A DNA stretch of 26,732 bases from Pseudomonadota bacterium (GTDB taxonomy: Bacteria; Pseudomonadota; Gammaproteobacteria; Burkholderiales; Burkholderiaceae). Positions 17,045-26,732 of this stretch are shown here, piece after piece. Location: NCBI GenBank assembly GCA_023441105.1, contig JAEZQX010000458.1, positions 1 through 26,732 of the forward strand, written 5' to 3'. Every line of letters starts with the position of its first letter. The first letter of the stretch is position 1. Made by a program: the position numbers and the translations under genes. The notes under the pieces were generated by a model. The model was not told the origin of the DNA, made no database searches, and was given only the letters and a program-made list of their open reading frames with translations.

Positions 17045-18691
17045 TTGAAGGTCATTTTCGTTCTCTTCGACTCCCTCAACCGCCATGCGCTCTCGTGCTA
17101 CGGCGGCGGCGACGAGGCCGGCAGGGTCGATCGCGGGGCCGGCGCTGCCGCGCAATCGCTGGCCAAGGCCGTTGCCCGCACCCCCAACTTCCAGCGCCTG
17201 GCTGATCGTTCGGCCGTCTTCGACCGCCATTTCGTCGGCAGCCTCCCTTGCATGCCGGCCCGGCGGGACATCCAGACGGGCCGTCTCAATTTCCTGCATC
17301 GCGGCTGGGGGCCGCTCGAGCCGTTCGACCGGTCGATCGCGGAGCTGCTGGGCGCGCGCGGCGTCTACACGCACCTGATCACCGACCACTACCACTACTT
17401 CGAGGACGGCGGCACCGGCTTCCACGGCCGCTATGCCTCCTGGGATTTCATCCGCGGACAGGAAAAGGACAAGTGGCGCCCGCGGCTGCGGCCGGACGTC
17501 GGCAAGTTCGCCGCGCGCTTCGACGAGCGCCAGCACGACTTCGGCATGGACATGAACGGCAAGCTGCCGTACTACGTCAACCGGGACTACCTGGAGCAGA
17601 CGGGTCTGTTTCCGCTGACGCAATGCTTCGACGGCGCCGACGACTTCCTCGCCAACCATCATGCCGACGACGACTGGTTCCTGCACCTCGAATGCTTCGA
17701 TCCGCACGAGCCGTTCTTCGCGCCGGAGCGATTCCTGCCGGACTCCAACGCGGCCCTCGGCGGCAAGATCTTCGACTGGCCCAGCTACGGCAAGTCCGAC
17801 CTGAGCCCGGAGCTGCTGGCGCAGCTGCGCGGCAACTATGAATCCCTGGTCGCCGCCTGCGACGAGCAACTGGGCCGCCTGCTGGACCGTTTCGATCGGC
17901 ACGACCTGTGGCAGGACACCTGGCTGATCCTGAGCACCGACCATGGGTTGCTGCTCGGGGAGAAGGAATTCCTGGGCAAGAACCGTCCACCGTTCTTCAA
18001 CGAGGTGGCGCACATCCCGCTGCTCATCGCTGCCCCCGCGCAATACGGGCGGCCACCGCGCCGGGTCCGCAGCCTGACCCAGACGATCGATCTCATGCCG
18101 ACCCTGCTCGACATCTTCGGGATGGAGCAGCCACCGGAGGTCCAGGGCAGCAGCCTGCTGCCGCTGCTCGCCGCCGACGAGCCGGCGCGCGGCGAACGCG
18201 GCTGCATCTACGGTCAGTTCGGCGCGGCAATCAACTTCACCGACGGCCGCTACACCTACTTCCGCTACCCGGTGCCGGCGCATGCCCCGAACCTGAACCA
18301 GTACACGCTGATGCCGATGCACATGCGGTCGTACTTCGAGGCGATCGAGTTCTCCGACGCGCAAGTCGTCGAGTCGCTGTCCTTCAGCCAGGGCTATCCG
18401 CTCTGGAAGCTGCCGATCCGGATGGATGCGAAGGCGAACATGACCCGGCGCTATCCGCTGCTCGACGCCCGGACGGTGATCTACGACATCGACGCGGATC
18501 CGCAGCAGTGCTCGCCGCTCGAGGATCCGGCGCTCGAAGCCCGGCTGACCCGCAAGCTGCTGGCGCTGCTGCGCCTCAACGAGGCGCCGCCGGAGCTGTA
18601 TGTCCGCTACGGCTTCGAAGCGCCGCTACCGACGCATCCGACGCAACCGGCGCCTGCAGACGCGGGCGCGACGACCCTGGAGAGACGTTGA
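17045..18691 (+). CDS. Sulfatase 2 (formylglycine-dependent, no signal peptide)
   Basis: 548 residues from the TTG at 17045, which has an ideal GGAGG five bases upstream and aligns with the first residue of sulfatase 1 (KVIFVLFDSLNR against KLIFVLFDSLNR). An ATG at 16997 in the same frame lacks an RBS. The motifs parallel sulfatase 1: Cys69-Met-Pro71-Ala-Arg73, Asp299-His300 in STDHGLLLGE, FNEVAHIPLLI, TDGRYTYFRYP and YTLMPMHM. Relative to sulfatase 1 it has about 20 extra residues after CYGG (positions about 21-44) and a longer tail ending in a Pro/Ala-rich stretch. It should be cytosolic and need a formylglycine-generating enzyme. Differences in the middle third suggest a related but distinct substrate. 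The stop overlaps the GntR start (TTGA). Confidence 0.9.
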   Translation: MKVIFVLFDSLNRHALSCYGGGDEAGRVDRGAGAAAQSLAKAVARTPNFQRLADRSAVFDRHFVGSLPCMPARRDIQTGRLNFLHRGWGPLEPFDRSIAELLGARGVYTHLITDHYHYFEDGGTGFHGRYASWDFIRGQEKDKWRPRLRPDVGKFAARFDERQHDFGMDMNGKLPYYVNRDYLEQTGLFPLTQCFDGADDFLANHHADDDWFLHLECFDPHEPFFAPERFLPDSNAALGGKIFDWPSYGKSDLSPELLAQLRGNYESLVAACDEQLGRLLDRFDRHDLWQDTWLILSTDHGLLLGEKEFLGKNRPPFFNEVAHIPLLIAAPAQYGRPPRRVRSLTQTIDLMPTLLDIFGMEQPPEVQGSSLLPLLAADEPARGERGCIYGQFGAAINFTDGRYTYFRYPVPAHAPNLNQYTLMPMHMRSYFEAIEFSDAQVVESLSFSQGYPLWKLPIRMDAKANMTRRYPLLDARTVIYDIDADPQQCSPLEDPALEARLTRKLLALLRLNEAPPELYVRYGFEAPLPTHPTQPAPADAGATTLERR

Positions 18692-19431
18692 AGCCGGTCC
18701 GCGCCCGGAGCCTCAGCCGCCAGGTCCACGAGGAGATCGTCCAGCTGATCGACAGCGGCGAATTCCCCGCCGGTGCGCCGGTCGGCATCAGCGACCTGGC
18801 GCGGCGCTTCGAGGTCAGCGCCACGCCGGTGCGCGAAGCGCTGGCGGGGCTTGCCGCCGAGGGCCGGCTCCTGTTTCACGAGAACATCGGCTATCGCGTT
18901 CCGGATCTTCCTACGGCGCGCGAATACGCCGATTGGGCGGCCGCCCGCATCGCCGTCGAATCGAGCGCCCTGCTGTTCGCTTTCGGCCCGATCGACGAAG
19001 CACTGGTCGATGCGGCGGAGTCGATCAACGAGGAGATGCGCGGCACCCGGTGGGACGGAGCGGGCAGCTCGGCGCGCCGCTATTCCGAGCTCAACCGGCG
19101 CTTCCATGCGGCCATCGTGGCCGTGGCGCGCAATCCGCTGCTCGACGACCTGCAGCAGCGCCTGTACCAGGGAAGGCGTTTCGCCAACGTCTTCATCGGC
19201 CGCGGCATGCCGGCCATCGAGCAGGTGGTGGCCGAGCACCAGCAGGTCGTCGACGCGCTGCGTCGGGGCGATACCGGCGAAGCCGCGCGGCAGTTGCGCA
19301 GCCACATCGTCCAGAGCCTGGAACGGGATGCCCGGGTCGCCGAGGCCGTCCCGGCCCTGCGCCGGCTGCTGACCGGAATCGAAAGCAGCAAACCACCCGC
19401 CGCAAAAGAGACCAGAAGGAGAGGAGCATGA
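18688..19431 (+). CDS. GntR-family regulator, FCD subfamily
   Basis: 247 residues from a TTG that overlaps the sulfatase 2 stop, with GGAGAG upstream. The winged helix-turn-helix is ISDLARRFEVSATPVREAL (about 34-52). It is followed by an all-helical FCD effector domain with the metal-ligand pattern of the family: NRRFHAAI, AEHQQVVDALRRGD and LRSHIVQ. FCD proteins usually repress uptake and catabolic genes until a small organic acid binds. Being inside the operon between sulfatase 2 and Bug 3 suggests autoregulation of this unit. The frame is open far upstream across sulfatase 2, but that part is antiphase shadow. Confidence 0.92.
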   Translation: MKPVRARSLSRQVHEEIVQLIDSGEFPAGAPVGISDLARRFEVSATPVREALAGLAAEGRLLFHENIGYRVPDLPTAREYADWAAARIAVESSALLFAFGPIDEALVDAAESINEEMRGTRWDGAGSSARRYSELNRRFHAAIVAVARNPLLDDLQQRLYQGRRFANVFIGRGMPAIEQVVAEHQQVVDALRRGDTGEAARQLRSHIVQSLERDARVAEAVPALRRLLTGIESSKPPAAKETRRRGA

Positions 19432-20429
19432 GGAAGAAGAGCAACCGCAGGTCGTTCAACCTGGCGCTCATGGCGCTGGCCGCAGGGTCTGTCGCCGCCT
19501 CCTGGGCGACAGGCGCAGCCGCACAGGAAGCCTATCCATCGCGGCCGCTCACGCTGGTGGTCGGCTTCCCGCCCGGCGGCGGTGTCGACATGGTGGCACG
19601 CCAACTGGCGCCGGAGCTCGAGAAGCGGTTGGGCCAGCGGATCATCATCGAGAACCGCGCCGGCGCTGCCGCCACCAACGCCATGATCCATGTCGCGCGC
19701 GCGGCACCCGACGGCTACACCCTGCTGATGGGCAACGTCGGCATGTTCGCAGCCAAGCCGGCGCTCTACCCGAAGCTGCCGTTCGATACCGCCAAGGACT
19801 TCCTGCCGGTGGCTCGGGTGGTGGTCACGCCGCTGGTCGCGGTGGTGCCGACGGCGGTTCCCGCCAAGACGCTTGCCGAGTTCGTGCAGCTCACCAAGGC
19901 CAGCGATGCCAGCTTCAACTTCGGCTCCGGCGGCACCGGCGATGTCAACCATCTCGCCGGCGAGCTGTTCAAGCTGCAGTCAGGCGCCAGGATGCAGCAC
20001 GTGCCGTACAAGGGCAGCGCCCCCGCCCATGTCGACCTGGCGGGCGGCCGGATCCAGTTGATGATCGATGGCGAGAACATCGTGCAGGCGAACCTGCGCG
20101 ACGGCCGCACCCGGGCGCTGGCCATCACCGGCGAGAAGCGTTCGGCGGCCCTGCCCGATGTGCCGACGGTGGCGCAGGCGGGCTTCCCGGACCTGGTGGT
20201 CTACGGCTGGCAAGGCGTCATGGTGCCGGCCGGCACGCCGGATGCCGCCATCGCCCGGCTGTCGTCGGCGATCGGCGAGGTGCTGTCGGATCCGGGGCTT
20301 TCCGAACGGCTGTCCAAGCAGGGCACATCGCCGGCCTACCTCGACACCGCGGCCTTCAAGGCCTACATCGACAGCGAGGCGAAACGCTGGGCCGGCGTCA
20401 TCAAGTCCGCGAACATCACGGTGGAGTGA
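19428..20429 (+). CDS. Bug-type TTT substrate-binding protein 3
   Basis: 333 residues. The signal peptide is residues 1 to about 33 (basic MRKKSNRRSF, then a hydrophobic core ending GAAAQ). Family blocks are LVVGFPPGGGVDMVAR, IIIENRAGAA, HVPYKGSAPAHVDL and VYGWQGVMVPAGTP. The ATG overlaps the GntR stop (ATGA) and has GGAGAGGAG just before it. It ends the sulfatase 2-GntR-Bug 3 operon and lies tail to tail with the cytochrome c' gene, 19 nt away. Its ligand is unknown; the context suggests the sulfatase 2 substrate. Confidence 0.93.
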   Translation: MRKKSNRRSFNLALMALAAGSVAASWATGAAAQEAYPSRPLTLVVGFPPGGGVDMVARQLAPELEKRLGQRIIIENRAGAAATNAMIHVARAAPDGYTLLMGNVGMFAAKPALYPKLPFDTAKDFLPVARVVVTPLVAVVPTAVPAKTLAEFVQLTKASDASFNFGSGGTGDVNHLAGELFKLQSGARMQHVPYKGSAPAHVDLAGGRIQLMIDGENIVQANLRDGRTRALAITGEKRSAALPDVPTVAQAGFPDLVVYGWQGVMVPAGTPDAAIARLSSAIGEVLSDPGLSERLSKQGTSPAYLDTAAFKAYIDSEAKRWAGVIKSANITVE

Positions 20430-20448
20430 CCCGGCCCGGCTTCGCCGA

Positions 20449-20898
20449 CTACTTGGCGCGGAAGTTGTCGTGGCAGTTCTTGCAGGCGGCGGCGGTTTCG
20501 CCGAACGCATCCTTGATCTTGGCCTTGTCACCGGTGTCGCTTGCCGCCACCAGCTTCGGCAGCGTGCCGACCAGCCTTTCCTGCGCCGCCTTGAACTTGG
20601 CCGAGTCTTGCCAGATCTCCGGGCGTGCCTTGGTCTCGCCCTTGCCGCTGTCGGGCACGAAACCCGGCCAGGGCAGATGGGCTACCACGTTGACCACGCC
20701 GGCGCTCGCCTTCGCCTCGGCCGCATCGAACGGGATCTTGTCGTTGACCATCGCGCCGATCCGGCCGAAGTGCTGGCCCATGACGAACAGCGCACTTTGG
20801 CGATACTTGATGGCGTCTTCGGTCTTGGCGAACTGCGCGCTCGCCAGCAGGGGCAGGAAAGCGGCAGCGGCTGCGGCGGCGATGATTGTCTTCCTCAC
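20449..20898 (-). CDS. Cytochrome c' (periplasmic c-type cytochrome)
   Basis: 149 residues from the GTG at 20898, with AGAGGA upstream. Residues 1-22 form a signal peptide (RKTIIAAAAAAAFLPLLASAQ). The mature protein is a small helical cytochrome with the haem-binding Cys139-Lys-Asn-Cys142-His143 close to the C-terminus, the position typical of cytochrome c', and IKYRQSALFVMGQHF at the N-terminus, also typical. Cytochromes c' bind NO and CO and are implicated in protection from nitrosative stress or in electron transfer. No operon partner: purB is 252 nt upstream on the same strand. Confidence 0.93.
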   Translation of the reverse strand: MRKTIIAAAAAAAFLPLLASAQFAKTEDAIKYRQSALFVMGQHFGRIGAMVNDKIPFDAAEAKASAGVVNVVAHLPWPGFVPDSGKGETKARPEIWQDSAKFKAAQERLVGTLPKLVAASDTGDKAKIKDAFGETAAACKNCHDNFRAK

Positions 20899-21150
20899 GA
20901 GCGATCCTCTTGGCAGAACGATTGATTGACGGGATGGGCAGCCGGCGTACAGCCTGCACCGGTGCCCAGGCAGATGCGGAATCAATCTAGCACGCGTCTC
21001 GAAAGCAAGTGCAAACGAGAAACATTTTTCTTCGCCGGCCGGTCGGCGGGGGGCACGGGGAAGGACCGCCAACGACTACCCGTGCGCTGCGCCTGCGGGC
21101 GACGGCTGCAGCCGCCGGCCCTGCGCCAGGACCAGGTGCGGCCAGCCCCG
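20899..21150. other. Intergenic region between cytochrome c' and purB
   Basis: 252 nt without a convincing gene. It must hold the purB 3' end and the cytochrome c' promoter, both on the minus strand. A weak minus-strand -10 (TAGATT, complement at 20984-20989) is present with no good -35. The self-complementary CGGCTGCAGCCG at 21103-21114 lies 37 nt past the purB stop and could be part of a terminator, without a U-run. Confidence 0.35.
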
Positions 21151-23351
<2,201 letters not shown>

Positions 23352-23403
23352 CCTTGGAGAGCGACGGTCGATGGCGGTGTCTCCCGGCGGTTGCCGACGA
23401 CAG

Positions 23404-23421
23404 GGGGGCCCGGTGGCCCCC
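23404..23421 (-). terminator. Hairpin after mnmA, possible terminator
   Basis: GGGGGCC and GGCCCCC form a perfect 7-bp stem with a 4-nt loop, 4 nt past the mnmA stop in the direction of transcription. No U-run follows, so it may attenuate rather than end transcription into the next gene. Confidence 0.45.
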
Positions 23422-23425
23422 GATC

Positions 23426-24604
23426 TTACGTCGCCGGTGCAGCCAGCGCCGGGGGAGCCGATGTATGGACCGGCATCGTCGCGATCACGCCACCGCCCAG
23501 GCAGACCTCGCCGTCGTAGACGACGGCCGATTGCCCGGGCGTCACCGCCCATTGCGGCGTCTCGAAGTCGATCCGCGCCCGGGCGCCGTCCATCGCCACC
23601 CGCGCGGCGGCATCCGACTGGCGGTAGCGCGTCTTGACCCCATGGCGCCGCCCGGGCCGCGGCGGCGCCCCGATCCAGTGGACGTCCTCGCTGTGCAGCG
23701 ACTGCGACAGCAGCCAGGGATGGTCGTGGCCCTGCACCACGTGCAAGGCGTTGCCGGCAAGGTCCTTGCGCGCCACGTACCACGGCTCGCCGCTGCTGGC
23801 ACGCTGCCCGCCGATGCCGATGCCCTTGCGCTGGCCCAGGGTGTAGAAGGCAAGCCCGATATGCTCGCCGACCACCAGGCCGCCTTCATCGAGGATCGGC
23901 CCGGGCCGGGTCGGCAGGTAGCGGCCGAGGAACTCCCGGAACGGCCGCTCGCCGATGAAGCAGATGCCGGTGGAATCCTTCTTGGCGGCGTTCGGCAGGC
24001 CGATCTCGGCGGCGAGTCGCCTCACCTCCGACTTGTACATGCCGCCGAGCGGGAACATGGCGCGCGCAAGTTGCTGCTGGTCGAGCCGGTGCAGGAAATA
24101 GCTCTGGTCCTTGCCGGGATCGACCCCGCGCAGCAACTGCCAGTGGCCATCCTCGCCGCGCCGCACGCCGGCATAGTGCCCGGTGGCGATGCGGGCGGCG
24201 CCGAGCCGCTGGGCGTGGTCGAGGAACGCCTTGAACTTGATCTCGGCGTTGCACAGGACGTCGGGATTGGGGGTGCGGCCGGCGGCATACTCGCGCAGGA
24301 ATTCGGCGAACACCCGGTCCTTGTACTCGGTGGCGAAATTGACCGCCTCCAGGTCGATACCGATGACATCGGCGACGCTTGCCGCATCCAGCCAGTCCTG
24401 CCGGGTGGAGCAGTACTCGCCGTCGTCGTCATCCTCCCAATTCTTCATGAACAGGCCGACCACCTGGTAGCCCTGCTGCTTGAGCAGCCAGGCGGAAACC
24501 GCCGAATCGACGCCGCCGGACAGGCCGACCACCACCCGGTCGCCGCTGACGCGCCGGGACGGCATGCCCGGCCGGGCTGGAAGAGCTGGTTGCATGATCC
24601 GCAT
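23426..24604 (-). CDS. mnmA: tRNA-specific 2-thiouridylase MnmA
   Basis: MnmA adds sulfur to the 2-position of the wobble uridine in Lys, Glu and Gln tRNAs, using ATP and sulfur relayed from IscS. From the ATG at 24604 (392 residues) the PP-loop SGGVDS is 29-34, FMKNWEDDD follows, and the catalytic cysteines are Cys118 ([12 protein letters not shown]) and Cys215 (GICFIGER). Family proteins begin about 20 residues before the PP-loop, so the ATGs at 24595 or 24565 are also possible starts; none has a clear RBS. The much longer open frame upstream is antisense to pntAA and not real. mnmA is divergent from the pnt operon. Confidence 0.96.
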   Translation of the reverse strand: MRIMQPALPARPGMPSRRVSGDRVVVGLSGGVDSAVSAWLLKQQGYQVVGLFMKNWEDDDDGEYCSTRQDWLDAASVADVIGIDLEAVNFATEYKDRVFAEFLREYAAGRTPNPDVLCNAEIKFKAFLDHAQRLGAARIATGHYAGVRRGEDGHWQLLRGVDPGKDQSYFLHRLDQQQLARAMFPLGGMYKSEVRRLAAEIGLPNAAKKDSTGICFIGERPFREFLGRYLPTRPGPILDEGGLVVGEHIGLAFYTLGQRKGIGIGGQRASSGEPWYVARKDLAGNALHVVQGHDHPWLLSQSLHSEDVHWIGAPPRPGRRHGVKTRYRQSDAAARVAMDGARARIDFETPQWAVTPGQSAVVYDGEVCLGGGVIATMPVHTSAPPALAAPAT

Positions 24605-24623
24605 TCTATTGACTCGTGCGCCC

Positions 24624-24653
24624 CCAGGGGCCCTTGTTAGACTGTGGCCCTGG
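24624..24653 (+). promoter_or_regulatory. Inverted repeat in the mnmA-pntAA divergent region
   Basis: CCAGGGGCC and GGCCCTGG pair with one bulged G around a 13-nt loop. A TTGACT at 24609-24614 just before it resembles a -35 element, but no -10 at proper spacing is convincing. It may be an operator or a leader hairpin. Confidence 0.4.
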
Positions 24654-24670
24654 AAGGGAATTTCAAGCGG

Positions 24671-24694
24671 CAGCCCGCGGGGTCCCCGCGGCTG
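24671..24694 (+). promoter_or_regulatory. GC-rich palindrome in the pntAA leader
   Basis: CAGCC-c-GCGGGG and CCCCGC-GGCTG are complementary over 11 bp with one bulged C around a single T. It ends about 10 nt before the AAGGTGAG ribosome-binding site of pntAA, close enough to affect translation if formed in RNA. Confidence 0.45.
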
Positions 24695-24718
24695 CGACAA
24701 GAACAAGGTGAGTCGAAC

Positions 24719-25834
24719 ATGAGAATCGGGGTCCCCAGGGAGCGCCGGGCAGGAGAGTCCCGCGTGGCAGCCACGCCGGAGACCGTCAAGAAGCTCGTGG
24801 CCGCCGGCCACGAGATCCTGGTGGAGAGCGAGGCCGGCGTCGCCGCCAGCCAGCCCGACAGTGCCTACCTGGAGGCCGGCGCCCGGATCGTCTCGGCCAG
24901 GGATGCATTCACCACCGAGATGGTGATCAAGGTGCGCGCGCCGCTCGCCGACGAGCTCGCCACCCTCAAGCCCGGCGCGGTGCTGGTGGGCATGCTCAAT
25001 CCGCACGACGCCGAAGGCCTGCAGAAGCTCGCGGCCACCGGCGCCAGCGCCTTCGCGCTCGAGGCCGCGCCGCGCACCACCCGTGCCCAGAGCATGGACG
25101 TGCTGTCCTCGCAGGCGAACATCGGCGGCTACAAGGCGGTGCTGCTTGCCGCCAACCTGTACCAGCGCTTCTTCCCGATGATGATGACGGCCGCCGGCAC
25201 GGTGAAGGCGGCGCGGGCGATCGTGCTGGGCGCCGGCGTTGCCGGACTGCAGGCGATCGCCACCGCCAAGCGCCTGGGCGCGGTCGTCGAGGCATCCGAT
25301 GTCCGGCCGGCGGTGAAGGAGCAGATCGAATCGCTCGGCGCCAAGTTCATCGACGTGCCGTACGAGACCGACGAAGAGCGCCAGATCGCGGAGGGCGTCG
25401 GCGGCTATGCGCGGCCGATGCCGGAGTCCTGGATGAAGCGCCAGGCGGCGGCGGTGGCTGATCGGGTCAGGCAGGCCGACGTGGTGATCACCACCGCGCT
25501 GATCCCCGGCCGCAAGGCGCCGATACTGGTCACCGAGGAGATGGTCAAGTCGATGAAGCCGGGGTCGGTGATCATCGACATGGCGGTCGAGCAAGGCGGC
25601 AACTGCCCGCTGTCCGAGGTCGACGCGGTGGTCACCCGCCACGGCGTGACCATCGCGGGCGTGACCAACCTCCCCGCCCTGGTCGGCGCCGACGCTTCGG
25701 CGCTGTACGCCCGCAACGTGCTCGACTTCCTCAAGCTGGTCTTCGACAAGGACGGCAAGTTCCGCATCGACCTCGAGGACGACATCGTCAAGGCCTGCCT
25801 CGTCTGCTCCGAAGGCAGGGTCCTGCGCGCCTGA
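24719..25834 (+). CDS. pntAA: NAD(P) transhydrogenase subunit alpha, part 1 (NAD-binding domain I)
   Basis: 371 residues forming the soluble domain I of proton-translocating transhydrogenase, which binds NAD(H) and passes hydride to NADP in PntB. It starts [10 protein letters not shown] with the R-x-A-A-TPETV block (residues about 20-29). Further marks are the glycine-rich Rossmann loop [33 protein letters not shown], and the mobile-loop region with GYARPM. AAGGTGAG precedes the ATG by 7 nt; an in-frame upstream start at 24644 is disfavoured. The alpha subunit is split here, unlike E. coli PntA, with the membrane part encoded 46 nt downstream. Confidence 0.95.
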   Translation: MRIGVPRERRAGESRVAATPETVKKLVAAGHEILVESEAGVAASQPDSAYLEAGARIVSARDAFTTEMVIKVRAPLADELATLKPGAVLVGMLNPHDAEGLQKLAATGASAFALEAAPRTTRAQSMDVLSSQANIGGYKAVLLAANLYQRFFPMMMTAAGTVKAARAIVLGAGVAGLQAIATAKRLGAVVEASDVRPAVKEQIESLGAKFIDVPYETDEERQIAEGVGGYARPMPESWMKRQAAAVADRVRQADVVITTALIPGRKAPILVTEEMVKSMKPGSVIIDMAVEQGGNCPLSEVDAVVTRHGVTIAGVTNLPALVGADASALYARNVLDFLKLVFDKDGKFRIDLEDDIVKACLVCSEGRVLRA

Positions 25835-25880
25835 GCGTCGAGCCGCCGCGCAGCCATCCACCGCATCGAACGAGACCTCC

Positions 25881-26213
25881 ATGGAAAGCATCAGCCCGAC
25901 CGTCATCAACCTGATCATCTTCGTGCTGGCGATCTACGTCGGCTACCACGTCGTCTGGAACGTGACGCCCGCGCTGCACACGCCGCTGATGGCGGTGACC
26001 AATGCCATCTCGGCGATCATCATCGTCGGCGCCATGCTGGCGGCCGCCCTGACCGAGACCGGCCTCGGCAAGACGATGGGCGTGCTGGCGGTGGCGCTGG
26101 CGGCCGTCAACGTCTTCGGCGGCTTCCTGGTGACGCGCCGCATGCTCGAGATGTTCAAGAAAAAGGAGCCTCGCAAGACGGCCGCCATCAGCGCGGCCGG
26201 TGCGGGGAAATAG
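25881..26213 (+). CDS. pntAB: NAD(P) transhydrogenase subunit alpha, part 2 (membrane part)
   Basis: 110 residues with three membrane helices (about 8-24, 36-58 and 64-86), the part of domain II that belongs to the alpha chain in the split arrangement. [27 protein letters not shown] spans 20-46 and is typical: its HTPLM..TNAIS stretch is the conserved core of the proton-conducting membrane domain. The C-terminal tail is basic and cytosolic. The next gene begins 6 nt downstream. Confidence 0.95.
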   Translation: MESISPTVINLIIFVLAIYVGYHVVWNVTPALHTPLMAVTNAISAIIIVGAMLAAALTETGLGKTMGVLAVALAAVNVFGGFLVTRRMLEMFKKKEPRKTAAISAAGAGK

Positions 26214-26219
26214 CACCCT

Positions 26220-26612
26220 GTGACGCTCAAGGCATTCCTCTTCCTGCTGGTCGTGACCATCGTCGCCGTGGTCGGCGCGGCGATGATCGCCGAGGCGCTG
26301 GTGGCGCCGGGCTTCGAACGCGGCATCCTGATCGCCGTGATCTCCGGCCTGGTGGTCTTTCCGGCTGCGCGCTGGGCGGAATACCGCGGCTGGATCAAGG
26401 GCGACTGGAGCCCGGGCGGCGTCCGCCGCGAGGAACAGGAAGCACGCCGCCGGCGCGAGGCGCTCGCGCAGCAGCAATCCGAAGCCGCCCCTCCGGACAT
26501 CAGCAGCGACGCGCCTGACGCGGCGGCGTCCGAAGGCGCCCGGCACCCCACATCCGCCGGCGGGGATCCTTCCCGCGTCGCCGGCCCCACCTCCCCCGGA
26601 GATTCTCGGTGA
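26220..26612 (+). CDS. Small membrane protein of unknown function inside the pnt operon
   Basis: 130 residues from the GTG at 26220, 6 nt after pntAB. It has two membrane helices (about 4-26 and 34-52), then a cytosolic part with WAEYRGWIKGDW, a basic Glu/Arg helix (RREEQEARRRREAL) and a Pro/Ala/Ser-rich disordered tail. Its stop overlaps the pntB start (GTGA). I recognise no family. Its tight coupling to both neighbours argues for a real gene and for a role linked to transhydrogenase, such as assembly or regulation; that is inference. Confidence 0.8.
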   Translation: MTLKAFLFLLVVTIVAVVGAAMIAEALVAPGFERGILIAVISGLVVFPAARWAEYRGWIKGDWSPGGVRREEQEARRRREALAQQQSEAAPPDISSDAPDAAASEGARHPTSAGGDPSRVAGPTSPGDSR

Positions 26613-26732
26613 GCCTCAACCTCGTCGTCCTGCTTTACCTGGTGGCATCGATATGCTTCATCCAGGCGCTGAAGGGCTTGTCCCACCCGACAACCTCCCG
26701 GATCGGCAACACCTTCGGCATGGTCGGCATGG
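26609..26732 (+). CDS. pntB: NAD(P) transhydrogenase subunit beta (start only, cut by window end)
   Basis: The first 41 codons of PntB, from a GTG overlapping the preceding stop, with GGAG about 8 nt upstream. The N-terminus VSLNLVVLLYLVASICFIQALKGLSHP, then TTSRIGNTFGMVGM, is the characteristic first membrane helix and conserved loop (LSHP..-R-GN..G..GM) of the beta subunit, which carries the rest of the proton channel and the NADP-binding domain III. The remainder lies beyond the window. Confidence 0.93.
   Translation, partial: MSLNLVVLLYLVASICFIQALKGLSHPTTSRIGNTFGMVGM

Noticed and set aside
15845..18364. Very long minus-strand open frame (839 codons)
   Set aside because: Antisense to both sulfatases and Bug 2, which carry clear family motifs. 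The translated sequence has no recognisable domain and such frames are expected in GC-rich DNA.
18600..19427. Extension of the Bug 3 frame upstream of 19428
   Set aside because: Runs in antiphase through the GntR gene; the signal peptide and strong RBS fix the start at 19428.
24609..24643. Full sigma-70 promoter for pntAA using TTGACT as -35
   Set aside because: No -10 at 16-19 bp spacing is convincing; TAGACT at 24638-24643 is 23 bp away, so it is not listed as a promoter.
24605..25918. Extension of the mnmA frame across pntAA
   Set aside because: Antisense to pntAA; MnmA homology begins only near 24604.

Overview
The window is GC-rich proteobacterial chromosome (about two thirds G+C by eye, not computed). 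Three Bug-type solute-binding proteins of the tripartite tricarboxylate transporter (TTT) class, the queA-tgt-yajC-secD-secF order, the split transhydrogenase (pntAA/pntAB/pntB) and mnmA near purB all point to a betaproteobacterium, most likely Burkholderiales. I see no insertion sequence, phage gene or CRISPR array. Genes are tightly packed, with many 4-nt start/stop overlaps and many GTG or TTG starts.

Left part (1-9228), mostly housekeeping. A 5'-truncated exported SGNH/GDSL hydrolase overlaps an SDR oxidoreductase. A 96-residue orphan lies on the opposite strand behind a 21-bp palindrome. tRNA-Leu(CAA) follows, then queA-tgt (queuosine tRNA modification), then yajC-secD-secF (Sec accessory complex), with a cytochrome b561-like protein overlapping the secF end.

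Middle part (9225-20429), an accessory catabolic and regulatory block in three modules, each ending in its own Bug binding protein. Module A is a sigma-54 activator without a sensory domain, followed by a textbook -24/-12 promoter (TGGCAC-N5-TTGCT), a DUF1446 (AtuA-like) plus DUF4387 gene pair, and Bug 1. Module B is a LysR regulator divergent from a cytoplasmic-type sulfatase (CMPAR formylglycine motif) with Bug 2. Module C is a second, paralogous sulfatase, an FCD-type GntR regulator and Bug 3, translationally coupled. No TctA/TctB membrane subunits and no formylglycine-generating enzyme are in the window, so the block depends on partners elsewhere. Uptake and desulfation of organosulfate-type compounds is an inference; the substrate cannot be read from sequence.

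Right part (20449-26732). On the minus strand are cytochrome c', purB, an exported protein of unknown function and mnmA. Divergent from mnmA is the pnt operon: pntAA, pntAB, a small unassigned membrane protein and the start of pntB, cut by the window end. The mnmA-X-purB order recalls the enterobacterial mnmA-hflD-purB order, with an unrelated-looking exported protein in the hflD position.
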